Shown: piece after piece, positions 8,882 to 17,415 of the stretch | Layout: each line of letters starts with the position of its first letter | Numbering within the stretch: position 1 is the first letter of the stretch | Origin: Sphingomonas sp. Root710 | GTDB taxonomy: Bacteria > Pseudomonadota > Alphaproteobacteria > Sphingomonadales > Sphingomonadaceae | Assembly (NCBI RefSeq): GCF_001429065.1 | Contig: NZ_LMIB01000015.1 | Coordinates: 272,905 to 336,904, forward strand | Length of the DNA stretch: 64,000 bases | Reading direction: 5' to 3' | Made by a program: the position numbers and the translations under genes | Notes under the pieces: generated by a model | The model's input: only the letters and a program-made list of their open reading frames with translations | What the model was told of the DNA's origin: nothing | The model's database searches: none

Positions 8882-8948
8882 CCAATAAGCTCTCGACATT
8901 CGAAATGCCTCCCGATTAGAACAGGCCAAGAACATCGAGGGCTGATGA

Positions 8949-10457
8949 ATGGTTTCGCATGTCGCGACGGTCGCGTTTCTCGGGCTGGAGGCCCGCGCCG
9001 TCGACGTGCAGGTGCAGATCGCGCCGGGCATGCCAAAGTTCCTCGTCGTCGGGCTGCCCGACAAGGCGGTGGGCGAGAGCCGCGAGCGGGTCCATGCCGC
9101 GCTGTCGGCGATCGGGCTCGCGCTGCCGCCGAAGCGCATCACGGTCAACCTCTCGCCGGCAGATCTGCCCAAGGAAGGCTCGCATTACGACCTGCCGATC
9201 GCGCTCGGTCTGCTTGGCGCGATGGGAGTCATCGATGCCGAGACGCTGGCTTCCTATGTCGTGGTCGGCGAACTCGGGCTCGACGGCCGGGTCGCGCCGG
9301 CGCCGGGCGTGCTGCTCGCCGCGCTCCATGCTTCCGAACGCGATCTCGGCCTTGTCTGTCCGGCATCACAAGGGCCCGAGGCTGCCTGGGCCGGCAACAT
9401 TGAGGTGCTGGCCGCGCCCGACCTCCTCTCGCTGATCGGCCATTTCAAGGGCGGCGCGCCGCTCACCCCGCCGCAGCCGGGGAGCGCCGACGCGCCCGTC
9501 ATCCTCGCCGATCTCAAGCAGGTGAAGGGACAGGAGACCGCCAAGCGCGCGCTGGAGATCGCGGCTGCGGGGGGCCACAATCTTCTGATGAGCGGGCCGC
9601 CCGGCGCGGGCAAGTCGCTGATGGCGGCTTGTCTTCCGGGCATATTGCCGGATCTCACTCCCGCCGAAGCTCTGGAAGTTTCGATGGTCGCCTCGGTCGC
9701 GGGCGAATTGCAGGATGGCAGGCTGAGCCGCGCCCGCCCCTTCCGCAGCCCGCACCATTCGGCGTCGATGGCGGCGCTGGTTGGCGGCGGGCTGAAGGTC
9801 CGCCCCGGCGAGGTGAGTCTCGCCCATCTCGGCGTATTGTTCCTCGACGAACTTCCGGAGTTCCAGCGCACCGTGCTCGATTCGCTGCGTCAGCCGCTGG
9901 AGACTGGGAAGGTCTCGGTCGCGCGCGCCAATGCGCATGTCACCTTCCCGGCGCGGGTGCAGCTGATTGCGGCAATGAACCCGTGCCGCTGCGGCCATCT
10001 TGGCGACGCCGCCCTCGCCTGCTCGCGCGCGCCGAAATGCGCCGTCGACTATCAGACCAAGCTGTCGGGCCCGCTGCTCGACCGCGTCGATCTGCATGTT
10101 GACGTCGCCGCGGTCAGCGCCGCCGACCTCGTCCTGCCGCCGCCCGCCGAGGGCTCGGCCGAGGTCGCCGCCCGCGTCGCGGCGGCGCGCGCCATCCAGA
10201 CGGAGCGCTATGCCGGCCATGGCGTCCGCACCAATGCCGAGGCCGATGGCGACCTCCTCGACCAGGCAGCGACGCCCGACGAGCCGGGCCGCAAGTTGCT
10301 GGCCCAGGCTGCCGAGGCAATGAAATTGTCGGCGCGCGGCTATCACCGCGTGCTGCGAGTGGCGCGGACGATCGCGGATCTCGCCGGATCGGACTCGGTG
10401 ACCCGCGTCCATATCGCCGAAGCCTTGAGCTACCGGCGACGTATGCCCGCAAATTGA
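8949..10457 (+). CDS. comM: YifB/ComM-family Mg-chelatase-like AAA+ ATPase
   Basis: A 502-residue protein. The N-terminal Lon-protease-like domain (about residues 1-165, VDVQVQIAPGMPKFLVVGLPDKAVGESRERV) precedes the AAA+ module with Walker A GPPGAGKSLMA, Walker B VLFLDELPE, and the CRCG zinc-type insert NPCRCGHLGDA, then the lid with LSARGYHRVLRVARTIADL. In naturally competent bacteria ComM is a hexameric helicase that drives branch migration of incoming DNA. The gene is widespread in species not known to be competent. No other competence gene is adjacent. Confidence 0.93.
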   Translation: MVSHVATVAFLGLEARAVDVQVQIAPGMPKFLVVGLPDKAVGESRERVHAALSAIGLALPPKRITVNLSPADLPKEGSHYDLPIALGLLGAMGVIDAETLASYVVVGELGLDGRVAPAPGVLLAALHASERDLGLVCPASQGPEAAWAGNIEVLAAPDLLSLIGHFKGGAPLTPPQPGSADAPVILADLKQVKGQETAKRALEIAAAGGHNLLMSGPPGAGKSLMAACLPGILPDLTPAEALEVSMVASVAGELQDGRLSRARPFRSPHHSASMAALVGGGLKVRPGEVSLAHLGVLFLDELPEFQRTVLDSLRQPLETGKVSVARANAHVTFPARVQLIAAMNPCRCGHLGDAALACSRAPKCAVDYQTKLSGPLLDRVDLHVDVAAVSAADLVLPPPAEGSAEVAARVAAARAIQTERYAGHGVRTNAEADGDLLDQAATPDEPGRKLLAQAAEAMKLSARGYHRVLRVARTIADLAGSDSVTRVHIAEALSYRRRMPAN

Positions 10458-10475
10458 AGGGGAGCAAGCGCTGCG

Positions 10476-11378
10476 ATGCGACCGATGAAGGGACTGCTTG
10501 CCGGGCTGCTGTTGTTATCCGCCGTCGCCAACGCCTCGGTACAAAAGGATTTTCTGCGCGCCTGCGAAGAGCGGGTCGAGCAATATAGCGCGCAGCGTGT
10601 GAACGCCGAAAACCGCACGCAGCAATCCGCCGCGCGCGCCGTGGCCTCGATCAATGCGGCGGACCCGTCCGCCGGGCAAGCGCTCAGCACCGCACTCGGC
10701 GACACCCGCCAGCTTTCCACTCTCTATGGCCGCTATGAGATGCTGTCGCAGTTGCAGCAGTTCATGCAGAAGAAGCCCACGCCTGCTGCCACCGACGCCT
10801 GGATGCAGAGCCGGGTCGAAGAGCTCAGAACCAAAATCGCAACCGCGGACGCGGCCGAGAGCGGCATCCGGCAATCCACGCCGGGCAAGGATATCGGCCT
10901 GCTCGCATGGGTCGGGGCGGTGGAAAGACTGGCCCAGGATCGCGGCAAGATCGAAGGCGCCGCTGCCGAACTTCGCCTGATCGAACGCGATCTGCAATCC
11001 TATCACGCCGCGCGCGCCGAGGAACATGCCCGCGCCGTGCAGGTCCGCAGCGCGATCCTGATCGGCATCGTCGCCGCGCTCGCCTATCAGCAGGAGACGA
11101 CGCACGATATAGGCGTGGGCGCCTTCTCGCCAAACGTTCATCTTTGCCCTGATGGAAGCTATGTGGGCGGATCGGGCTGCGTGATGACCCCCGAGGGAAA
11201 TTATGTCGGCGGCACGCCGATGCTGACGCCCAATGGCGATTTCGTCGGAGGCACCCCGCAAATGGCCCCCAACGGCCGCTATATCGGCGGTTCGGGCAAA
11301 CCGGTCAGGTGCCCCGATGGCTCTTATGTCGCAGGCGCCTGCCATATGACGCCGAAAGGCAATTACGTCGGCGAATAG
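10476..11378 (+). CDS. Secreted protein with C-terminal P-x-G-x-Y-V-G-G repeats
   Basis: A 300-residue product of unknown function. A signal peptide (MKGLLAGLLLLSAVANAS) is followed by a helical region to about residue 205, with a hydrophobic stretch AILIGIVAALAYQ near 190-202 that could span the membrane. The last 75 residues are six tandem units of 9-15 residues, for example CPDGSYVGGSGCVM, TPEGNYVGGTPML, TPNGDFVGGTPQM, APNGRYIGGSG. Cys occurs in units 1 and 5. The repeat resembles tail motifs of bacterial surface proteins, but I do not recognise the family. The gene begins 18 bp after comM. Confidence 0.7.
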   Translation: MRPMKGLLAGLLLLSAVANASVQKDFLRACEERVEQYSAQRVNAENRTQQSAARAVASINAADPSAGQALSTALGDTRQLSTLYGRYEMLSQLQQFMQKKPTPAATDAWMQSRVEELRTKIATADAAESGIRQSTPGKDIGLLAWVGAVERLAQDRGKIEGAAAELRLIERDLQSYHAARAEEHARAVQVRSAILIGIVAALAYQQETTHDIGVGAFSPNVHLCPDGSYVGGSGCVMTPEGNYVGGTPMLTPNGDFVGGTPQMAPNGRYIGGSGKPVRCPDGSYVAGACHMTPKGNYVGE

Positions 11379-11408
11379 GCACGCGCAGGCGCGCGCCCTC
11401 TCTGGTAG

Positions 11409-11433
11409 GGAACATCGCCGCTATCTCCGCGTC
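11409..11433 (+). promoter_or_regulatory. EcfG-type stress promoter (GGAAC-N16-CGTC) before the 70-residue ORF
   Basis: GGAAC at 11409-11413 is followed after 16 nt by CGTC at 11430-11433. The EcfG consensus of alphaproteobacteria is GGAAC-N16/17-CGTT, so this is one base off. It would start transcription about 20 nt before the ATG at 11460. Confidence 0.45.
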
Positions 11434-11459
11434 CTGATCATCACAGGACGGAGGTTGCG

Positions 11460-11672
11460 ATGGCCGTCTATCGGCTAAGGGACAGATACAAGCTCAAGCC
11501 CGATAAGCTGTTCGAGGCTGGGAATGACGAAGAAGCGCTGCGGAAGGGCCGACTGCTTGCGCGCGGTTCGGACTATGCCTTGCGCTGTGCGGATCGTTGC
11601 GTGGCGTTGTTCCACCGAAACGGCGCAGCCTTGGTGGTTGCAGCACGGCTGAGCAGTCTCCGTCCCGCCTGA
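11460..11672 (+). CDS. Small protein of unknown function, probably stress-induced
   Basis: Seventy residues starting MAVYRLRDRYKLKPDKLFEAGNDEEALRKG; charged N-terminal half, more hydrophobic C-terminus. GGAGG lies 5 bases before the ATG and an EcfG-like promoter lies at 11409-11433, which together argue that it is a real gene. The frame ends 73 bp before the MscS gene. No known domain is visible. Confidence 0.55.
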   Translation: MAVYRLRDRYKLKPDKLFEAGNDEEALRKGRLLARGSDYALRCADRCVALFHRNGAALVVAARLSSLRPA

Positions 11673-11711
11673 ACGGCCTGTCCGCCGTCGTCCCCGGTCT
11701 GCCGCCATCCT

Positions 11712-11737
11712 GGAACTCCCTCAAGATTACTGACGTT
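11712..11737 (+). promoter_or_regulatory. EcfG-type stress promoter (GGAAC-N17-CGTT) at the MscS gene
   Basis: GGAAC at 11712-11716 and CGTT at 11734-11737 with a 17-nt spacer match the EcfG consensus exactly. Transcription should begin about 6-9 nt later, that is at or beside the ATG at 11746. Confidence 0.6.
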
Positions 11738-11745
11738 GCTTGGCG

Positions 11746-12861
11746 ATGCATGATTTCCTGATCGATGTGCTGCGCCTCCGGCCGTCGCTGGCTGCCGCGA
11801 TAGAGGTATCCGCGACACTGGCCGCCGCCCTCGGCCTGGCGCTGCTCGCCCATCGGATCATCGTAGCCATGCTGCGCCGGCTGACCAGCCGAACGCCCGG
11901 ACGAGGCGACGACATGGTGCTCGCCCGCATGGCCAATCCAATGCGGTGGGTTCTCGCCGCGCTGGCGCTCAGCGTCACCCAGCGCGGCCTGCCCCTTGAA
12001 CCTTGGGCGCAGGCACTGTGGCAGCAGGCGGCAGGATTCGTTCTCCCGGGTCTGATCGGCTGGCTCGCCATCGCGCTGATCCGCGCGCTCGACGATGTAA
12101 CCACGATCCGCCACGACATCAGCGTCGCCGACAATCTGCGCGCCCGGCGGCGGCGCACCCGAGTCGCGATCCTGACGCGGATCGCGATCTTCACCGTTGT
12201 CTTTCTTACCGCTTGCATGATGCTGCTCAGCATTCCTGCGGTGCGCAACGTCGGTGTCACGCTGATCGCCTCGGCGGGGCTCGCCGGGCTAGCAGTAGGC
12301 GCCGCAGCACAGCCCGCGCTCAAGAATCTCATTGCTGGCATCCAGCTGGCTTTCACAGAGCCGATCCGGATCGACGATGTCGTGATCATCGACGGCGAAT
12401 GGGGACGAATCGAGGAGATAAGGCTGACCTATGTCGTGATCCGCATCTGGGACGATCGCCGGCTGGTCGTGCCCGTCGCCAAATTCCTGGAGCAGAGCTT
12501 CCAGAACTGGACGCGGACGACGTCGGACCTGATGGGATCGGTGTTCCTCTATGTCGATCCCGCAGCCGACATCCCCCGCATCCGCGAGAAGGCGGGAGAG
12601 GTGATCGCCGCCAATCCGCGATGGGACCGGCGCTTCTGGAACCTTCAGCTGACCGACGTGAAGGAGGAGACGATCGAACTGCGCGTGCTGGTCACCGCGC
12701 ACGACGCCGCGCTCGCCTTCGATCTGCGTTGCGACGTGCGCGAGGCGCTGATCGCCTTTGTCGCGAACGACATGCCCGAGGCGTTGCCCCGCCGACGACA
12801 GATGCCGGTAAACGGCGGCGTCACGCCACCGACTGGATCGCCCCTTCCAGCGCATCGGTGA
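11746..12861 (+). CDS. Mechanosensitive ion channel, MscS family
   Basis: A 371-residue inner-membrane protein. Hydrophobic segments occur at about residues 15-40, 65-85, 95-115, 145-170 and the pore helix 170-200, whose Gly/Ala-rich face GLAGLAVGAAAQPALKNLIA is the MscS TM3 signature. The cytosolic beta domain follows with FTEPIRIDDVVIIDGEWGRIEEIRLTY and VPVAKFLEQSFQNWTR. The channel would open on membrane tension and vent solutes after hypo-osmotic shock. ATG 11746 is chosen; TTG two codons earlier is possible. No Shine-Dalgarno is seen, and the promoter at 11712-11737 suggests a leaderless message. The 3' end overlaps the convergent otsA by 41 bp. Confidence 0.88.
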   Translation: MHDFLIDVLRLRPSLAAAIEVSATLAAALGLALLAHRIIVAMLRRLTSRTPGRGDDMVLARMANPMRWVLAALALSVTQRGLPLEPWAQALWQQAAGFVLPGLIGWLAIALIRALDDVTTIRHDISVADNLRARRRRTRVAILTRIAIFTVVFLTACMMLLSIPAVRNVGVTLIASAGLAGLAVGAAAQPALKNLIAGIQLAFTEPIRIDDVVIIDGEWGRIEEIRLTYVVIRIWDDRRLVVPVAKFLEQSFQNWTRTTSDLMGSVFLYVDPAADIPRIREKAGEVIAANPRWDRRFWNLQLTDVKEETIELRVLVTAHDAALAFDLRCDVREALIAFVANDMPEALPRRRQMPVNGGVTPPTGSPLPAHR

Positions 12862-14209
12862 AGCGCTTGCGCCACCAGAGCACATCTTCACGCTCGACAT
12901 TGTCCATGCAGGCGCGCCAGCGCGCCTGGCGCTCTTCCAGCGGCATTTCGAGCGCCTGCTTGATCGCCTCGGCGATCTCCTCGGGGCTGTAGGGGTTGAT
13001 CAGCAGCGCCTCGGTCAATTGCTCGGCCGCGCCGGCGAAGCGCGACAGGATCAGGACGCCGGGATCTTCCGGGTCCTGCGCCGCGACATATTCCTTGGCG
13101 ACCAGGTTCATGCCGTCGCGCAGCGGCGTCACCAGCCCGATCTTGGCGGCGCGGTAGATCCCAGCCAGCCGATCGCGCGGGTAGCCGCGATTGACGTAGC
13201 GGATCGGCACCCACTCGACATCGGCATAGGCGCCGTTAATCCGCCCCGAAAGCGAATCCAGCGAGGCGCGAATCTCGCGATAGCTCTGGACGTCGCCGCG
13301 CGATGGCGGCGCGATCTGTAGCAAAAAGACCTCGCCATGCAGTGCCTCGTCGGTCTGCAACAGCCGTTCATAGCCGAGGAAGCGTTCCTCGAGCCCCTTC
13401 GAATAGTCGAGCCGGTCGACGCCGATGATCATGTCGCGGCCGGTGCTGCTCTGACGCGCTCGGTAGCAAGCATAGCGCGCGGCGGGGGACTCGGCCGCCT
13501 GCAGGAAGTTGGCGGTGTCGATTCCGATCGGGCAAGCCATCGCGATCACCGAGCGGTCGCCTACCGTCACCCGGCCGTCCTCATCGATGGTGCCGCCCAT
13601 TTCCTGAAGCACATAGTCGTGAAAGCTGCCGAGCGAATCCTGGGTTTGGAAGCCGACGACATCATAGGCGAACAGCGTCTCGACCAGCTGGCGGTGGTTG
13701 GGCAGCGACAGCAGCAGCCGATAGGGCGGCCAGGGAATGTGCAGGAAGAAGCCCATCCGGTTCGCGATGCCGCGGTCGCGCAGATACTGGCCGAGCGGAA
13801 ACATATGATAGTCGTGGACCCAAACGAGGTCATCGCCCTCGATCAGCGGCTCCAGCGTCTCGGCGAAGCGCTGGTTGACCCGCTCGTAGCCCTCGGCGAA
13901 GCCGCTCTCGAACTCGGCCAGATCCATCCGGTAATGGAAGAGCGGCCACAGCGTGCGGTTGGCGTAACCATTATAATATTCGTCGACGTCCTGCTCCTCC
14001 AGGTCGATCGTCGCGGTGGTGACGCCGTAATTGCGCTGCAGGTTGATATGGCCGGTGAACTGATCGGTGACTTCGCCCGACCAGCCGAACCAGATGCCGC
14101 TCGATTCGCGCAGCGCCGCCGACAGCGCGACCGCGAGGCCACCCTGGTTGCCGCCGCCCTCGCCGGTCGGCGGCTGGACGCGGTTCGAGACGATGACCAG
14201 CCGGCTCAC
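12821..14209 (-). CDS. otsA: Trehalose-6-phosphate synthase
   Basis: About 462 residues of a GT20 GT-B glycosyltransferase making trehalose 6-phosphate from UDP-glucose and glucose 6-phosphate. Seen are LVIVSNRV at the N-terminus, GGNQGGLAVALSAAL of the donor loop, WVHDYHMF, GFFLHIPWPP, GVDRLDYSKGLEERFLGYERLL, and the late RDGMNLVAKEYVAAQ. GTG 14209 overlaps the stop of the GH15 gene as GTGA, so translation is probably coupled; a GTG five codons earlier is the alternative. It is the third gene of otsB-GH15-otsA. Confidence 0.95.
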   Translation of the reverse strand: MSRLVIVSNRVQPPTGEGGGNQGGLAVALSAALRESSGIWFGWSGEVTDQFTGHINLQRNYGVTTATIDLEEQDVDEYYNGYANRTLWPLFHYRMDLAEFESGFAEGYERVNQRFAETLEPLIEGDDLVWVHDYHMFPLGQYLRDRGIANRMGFFLHIPWPPYRLLLSLPNHRQLVETLFAYDVVGFQTQDSLGSFHDYVLQEMGGTIDEDGRVTVGDRSVIAMACPIGIDTANFLQAAESPAARYACYRARQSSTGRDMIIGVDRLDYSKGLEERFLGYERLLQTDEALHGEVFLLQIAPPSRGDVQSYREIRASLDSLSGRINGAYADVEWVPIRYVNRGYPRDRLAGIYRAAKIGLVTPLRDGMNLVAKEYVAAQDPEDPGVLILSRFAGAAEQLTEALLINPYSPEEIAEAIKQALEMPLEERQARWRACMDNVEREDVLWWRKRFTDALEGAIQSVA

Positions 14210-16002
14210 CGCACCGAACTCCACGGCTTGCTGAGCAGCGACGCGCAGTTGATCATGCCGACCAGCGAATAGGTCTGCGGATAATTACCCCACAGCTCGC
14301 CGGTCGCGGGGTCGATGTCCTCGGACAGCAGCCCCGCGCGGGTGCGCCGCGACAGCATTTCCTCGAACAAGTCTCGCGCATCCTCTGTTCTACCCGTCAG
14401 CCACAACGCCTCGATCAGCCAGAAGGTGCAGACGTTGAAAGCGGTATGCGGCAGCCCGAAGTCATCCTCGGTCGCATAGCGCAGCATGTGCGATCCGCGC
14501 CGCAGCCCCTCCTCCACCGCGCGGAGCGTGCCCTGGAAGCGCTCGTCGCCGGGCTTCACGAAGCGCAGGTCGAGCAACTGGATCAGGCTGGCGTCGAGAT
14601 CGTCGCCGCCGAAAGTCGCCGAAATGCGCTGCGTGTCCTCGCGCCAGGCGGCCTGCTCGATCCGCGCCCTTATCCGGTCGGCGCGGTCGCGCCAGAACAG
14701 TTCGCGCTCGGGCATTTCCAGCGCCGCCGCGGCATTGGCCAGCCGGTCGCACGCCGCCCAGCACATCGCTACCGAATAGGTGTGGACATGGCTCTTGGTG
14801 CGCAGCTCCCAAAGCCCGGCATCGGGCTTGTCGTGCACCGCCCAGGCATGCTCGCCCACCTTTTCGAGTGCGCGGAAATCCTCCGTCCCCGCCATGCGGT
14901 ACAGCCGCCGGTCGAAAAAGGCCTGGGCGTTGGAAAGGATGATCTGACCATAAGCGTCGTGCTGAATCTGTTCATAGGCCTGGTTGCCGACACGCACCGG
15001 CCCCATGCCGCGATAGCCGTTGAGGCCGGGCGCGATCCGCTCCTCCAGCGTCTCCTCGCCGCCGACGCCGTAGAGCGGCTGGATGTGCCCGCCCTTGGCG
15101 TTGTCGACGATGTTGCGCAGATATTCGAGATAGCTTTCGAGCACGTCGAGCGCCCCGAGCCGGTTGAGCGCCTGCACCGTATAATAGGCATCGCGAATCC
15201 AGCAGTAGCGATAGTCCCAATTGCGTTCGGACCCGGCATGTTCGGGGATCGACGTGGTCAGCGCCGCGACGATCGCGCCGCTCTCCTCATGCTGGCATAG
15301 CTTCAGGCTGATCGCGGAACGGATCACCGCCTCCTGCCATTCGACCGGGGTCGCCAGCGCCCGTACCCATTTGCGCCATTCCTGCGCCGTATGCTCCAGC
15401 ATCGTGTCGAGCGTATCGCCGATATCGCCGACGAAGCTCTCGTCAGGTCCGAGGAAGAAGTGCAGCGGCTTTTCGACCCGGAACAGCCGCTCGCTCTCGA
15501 TCCAGCCGATCGGCGCGGAGGTGCTGAGCCGTAAAGTCGTATCGCTCAGCACATAGCGGATATGGTTGGAGCCATGCGTACGTACCGGATCGGCCGCGCC
15601 CCAGTCGAGCGCCGGACGCAGACGGACACGGATGCGCGGGCTTCCCGCCACCGGACGGACGATGCGGACAAAGGCGACCGGACGGTACATGCGGCTATGG
15701 CGGAAGTGGCGCGGGCAAAAGTCGGTCACTTCGATCGCATTGCCCGCGCTGTCGGTATGGCGGGTGACGAGGATCGGGGTGTTGCGCAGATAATGCTGCT
15801 CGGTCTCGGCGCGGTCCTCGATATCGATTTCCCAGAAGCCCCGCGCGCCTTCGGTCGAAGGCGGGTTGTCGTCGAGCAGCGAACAAAAGGCCGGATCGCC
15901 ATCGACGCGCGGCACGCATGCCCAGACAAAGCGTCCGGCCCGGTCGACCAGCGCGGAGACCTGGCAATTGCCGATCGGCCAAAGGTCGAGCGTAGCGGTC
16001 AT
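14206..16002 (-). CDS. Glycoside hydrolase family 15 protein (glucoamylase- or trehalase-type)
   Basis: A 598-residue protein with an N-terminal beta-sandwich (LDLWPIGNCQVSALVDRAGRFVWACVPR) and a C-terminal alpha/alpha barrel. Family motifs include RNWDYRYCWIRDAYYTVQALNRLG (first catalytic-acid region), GELWGNYPQTYSLVGMINCA near the end with the second acidic region before it, and LEERIAPGLNGYRGMGPVRVGNQA. Being inserted between otsB and otsA with 4-bp overlaps on both sides, it is more likely a GH15 trehalase acting on the product of its neighbours than a starch glucoamylase; that is inference. Start ATG 16002 overlaps the otsB stop as ATGA. Confidence 0.9.
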   Translation of the reverse strand: MTATLDLWPIGNCQVSALVDRAGRFVWACVPRVDGDPAFCSLLDDNPPSTEGARGFWEIDIEDRAETEQHYLRNTPILVTRHTDSAGNAIEVTDFCPRHFRHSRMYRPVAFVRIVRPVAGSPRIRVRLRPALDWGAADPVRTHGSNHIRYVLSDTTLRLSTSAPIGWIESERLFRVEKPLHFFLGPDESFVGDIGDTLDTMLEHTAQEWRKWVRALATPVEWQEAVIRSAISLKLCQHEESGAIVAALTTSIPEHAGSERNWDYRYCWIRDAYYTVQALNRLGALDVLESYLEYLRNIVDNAKGGHIQPLYGVGGEETLEERIAPGLNGYRGMGPVRVGNQAYEQIQHDAYGQIILSNAQAFFDRRLYRMAGTEDFRALEKVGEHAWAVHDKPDAGLWELRTKSHVHTYSVAMCWAACDRLANAAAALEMPERELFWRDRADRIRARIEQAAWREDTQRISATFGGDDLDASLIQLLDLRFVKPGDERFQGTLRAVEEGLRRGSHMLRYATEDDFGLPHTAFNVCTFWLIEALWLTGRTEDARDLFEEMLSRRTRAGLLSEDIDPATGELWGNYPQTYSLVGMINCASLLSKPWSSVR

Positions 16003-16757
16003 CCCGCCACATCCCATAGCCAGCGGCGCACCGCCCCGACGTCGGCGAGCGCGTGGAGCGCGGCGGTCTCGCGCCCGCCGCCGCCGACGATGACGCCGAA
16101 GCCGCCCATCTCCACCGCCAGCAGCAGCGCCGGTTCGTCGGTGAGGTCGTCACCGATCACCACCGGCAGGCTGCCCGCCATCGGCGCGTCGGCCATCAGC
16201 GCGGCGACCGCCTCGCCCTTGTCCCAGCCGGGCCCGCGTATCTCGACCATCATCTTGCCGGGCTGGACCTGCAATCCGTGACGCTCGGCGATCGCATGGG
16301 CGCGGCGCTTGACCGGTTCCTCCAGAATTGGCGCAACGCGATAATGCATCGCCACGCCGTGGCTTTTTTCCTCGATGATCATTTCGGGATGCCCTGCGCC
16401 ATAGCTGCGCACCTCGGCGATCGCCGCGTCGAGCCCTGCCGGGCGCGGCGGCTCAATCAGATGGCCGTCACGGCGCACTTCGGCGCCATGGCTTCCCGCC
16501 ATCGCAATATCGCGCGTGACCGGCCCGATCATATGGTCGAGCTGGTCGATCGAACGGCCGCTGACCAGCGCGAGCCGCCCTGGAAAACGCGCGCCGAGCG
16601 CGGTGAGCAGTTCGATCAGCTCGGCGTCGGCGCGCACCAGATCGGGATGATCGACGAGCGGCACCAAAGTCCCGTCGAAATCGATGAACAGGCTGTGCCG
16701 CGCCGGATCGATCGCGGGCGGTGGAGAAAGGACCGGTTGGTTGGGCCGGGACAGCAT
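15999..16757 (-). CDS. otsB: Trehalose-6-phosphate phosphatase
   Basis: A 252-residue HAD-superfamily phosphatase. Motif I is FIDFDGTLVPL, motif II is ALVSGRS, and motif IV is PVVIGDDLTDEPALLLAV; the cap domain lies between. It releases trehalose from trehalose 6-phosphate. The ATG at 16757 is supported by GAAGGA 6 bases upstream; an in-frame start 15 codons earlier is not. It leads the otsB-GH15-otsA operon and has an EcfG-like promoter at 16841-16865. Confidence 0.95.
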   Translation of the reverse strand: MLSRPNQPVLSPPPAIDPARHSLFIDFDGTLVPLVDHPDLVRADAELIELLTALGARFPGRLALVSGRSIDQLDHMIGPVTRDIAMAGSHGAEVRRDGHLIEPPRPAGLDAAIAEVRSYGAGHPEMIIEEKSHGVAMHYRVAPILEEPVKRRAHAIAERHGLQVQPGKMMVEIRGPGWDKGEAVAALMADAPMAGSLPVVIGDDLTDEPALLLAVEMGGFGVIVGGGGRETAALHALADVGAVRRWLWDVAG

Positions 16758-16840
16758 GTCATTCCTTCGCTGCAATAATGCCAAGCAGATCAAGCACTTC
16801 ATGGCTCGACCGGGTTGTTGCCGGGGTGAACCGAAGGAAG

Positions 16841-16865
16841 GACGCCTGGGAGGCTCCCCGGTTCC
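16841..16865 (-). promoter_or_regulatory. EcfG-like promoter of the trehalose operon
   Basis: On the minus strand GGAAC (complement of 16861-16865) is followed after 16 nt by CGTC (complement of 16841-16844). This is one base from the EcfG consensus and lies about 85 bp upstream of the otsB ATG. Trehalose genes belong to the general stress regulon in several alphaproteobacteria. Confidence 0.45.
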
Positions 16866-17018
16866 GTTGCAGATGCGAAGGGATTTTCCGCAGTTTCGTC
16901 AGGATCGAAACGGCGCTGATCAAAAACGAAAGCACCCTCGGGCAAGGGAACCCGAGGATGCGTCCCACGCGGTGGAAATTGCCAGTCCGGCCGCGTGTAT
17001 CTCGTCTGTGATATGGGT

Positions 17019-17058
17019 GCCTCCCGGGGCGGGTAAGGCTTGGGGGACCCCGGGAGGC
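17019..17058 (-). terminator. Strong hairpin after urcA; rest of the 16758-17067 gap
   Basis: An 11-bp perfect stem GCCTCCCGGGG / CCCCGGGAGGC (17019-17029 with 17048-17058) lies 10 bp after the urcA stop and is a likely terminator for that leftward gene. A second small hairpin, CCTCGGG / CCCGAGG, lies at 16936-16957. The remainder of this 310-bp gap carries the otsB leader and the EcfG-like promoter; I see no gene. Confidence 0.55.
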
Positions 17059-17067
17059 TAGGCGGGC

Positions 17068-17415
17068 TTACTTCGCCGCGACCGAAACCCGGCTGTTCTC
17101 GGCAAGCTGGGTGCCGGCATTGGCCAGCGCCAGCTCGACCTGCGGCATCGCCCGGGCAACCGCGACCTTGGCGCAGGCTTTCGACTGCGTCGCCCCTGCG
17201 AGCGAGCGGTCCCCGGTTGCGTCGCAGACGCGCTTGGCGGCGCGCTCGACCCGGACGGTCAGCGCCTTGGCGCCATCGGCGCTGGCGAGGTTGAGGTCGT
17301 CATAATGGACTTGCGCCGTCTTGGTCGCTTCGGCGGCATAGGCCGGGAAGGAGACGGTGGCGGCGGTCGCGGCGGCTGCGGCGAGGGCGGCGAAGAGCTT
17401 GGTCGAGCGGGTCAT
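17068..17415 (-). CDS. UrcA family protein (periplasmic)
   Basis: A 115-residue protein with a cleavable signal peptide ending about FPAYA-AEA, followed by the family signature VHYDDLNLASADGAKAL and RVERAAKRVCDA, with two Cys (about 88 and 106 in the precursor) likely forming a disulphide. The UrcA family is typical of sphingomonads and caulobacters; its role is not known. AGGAG lies about 9 bases before the ATG. It is followed by a strong hairpin and appears monocistronic. Confidence 0.9.
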   Translation of the reverse strand: MTRSTKLFAALAAAAATAATVSFPAYAAEATKTAQVHYDDLNLASADGAKALTVRVERAAKRVCDATGDRSLAGATQSKACAKVAVARAMPQVELALANAGTQLAENSRVSVAAK

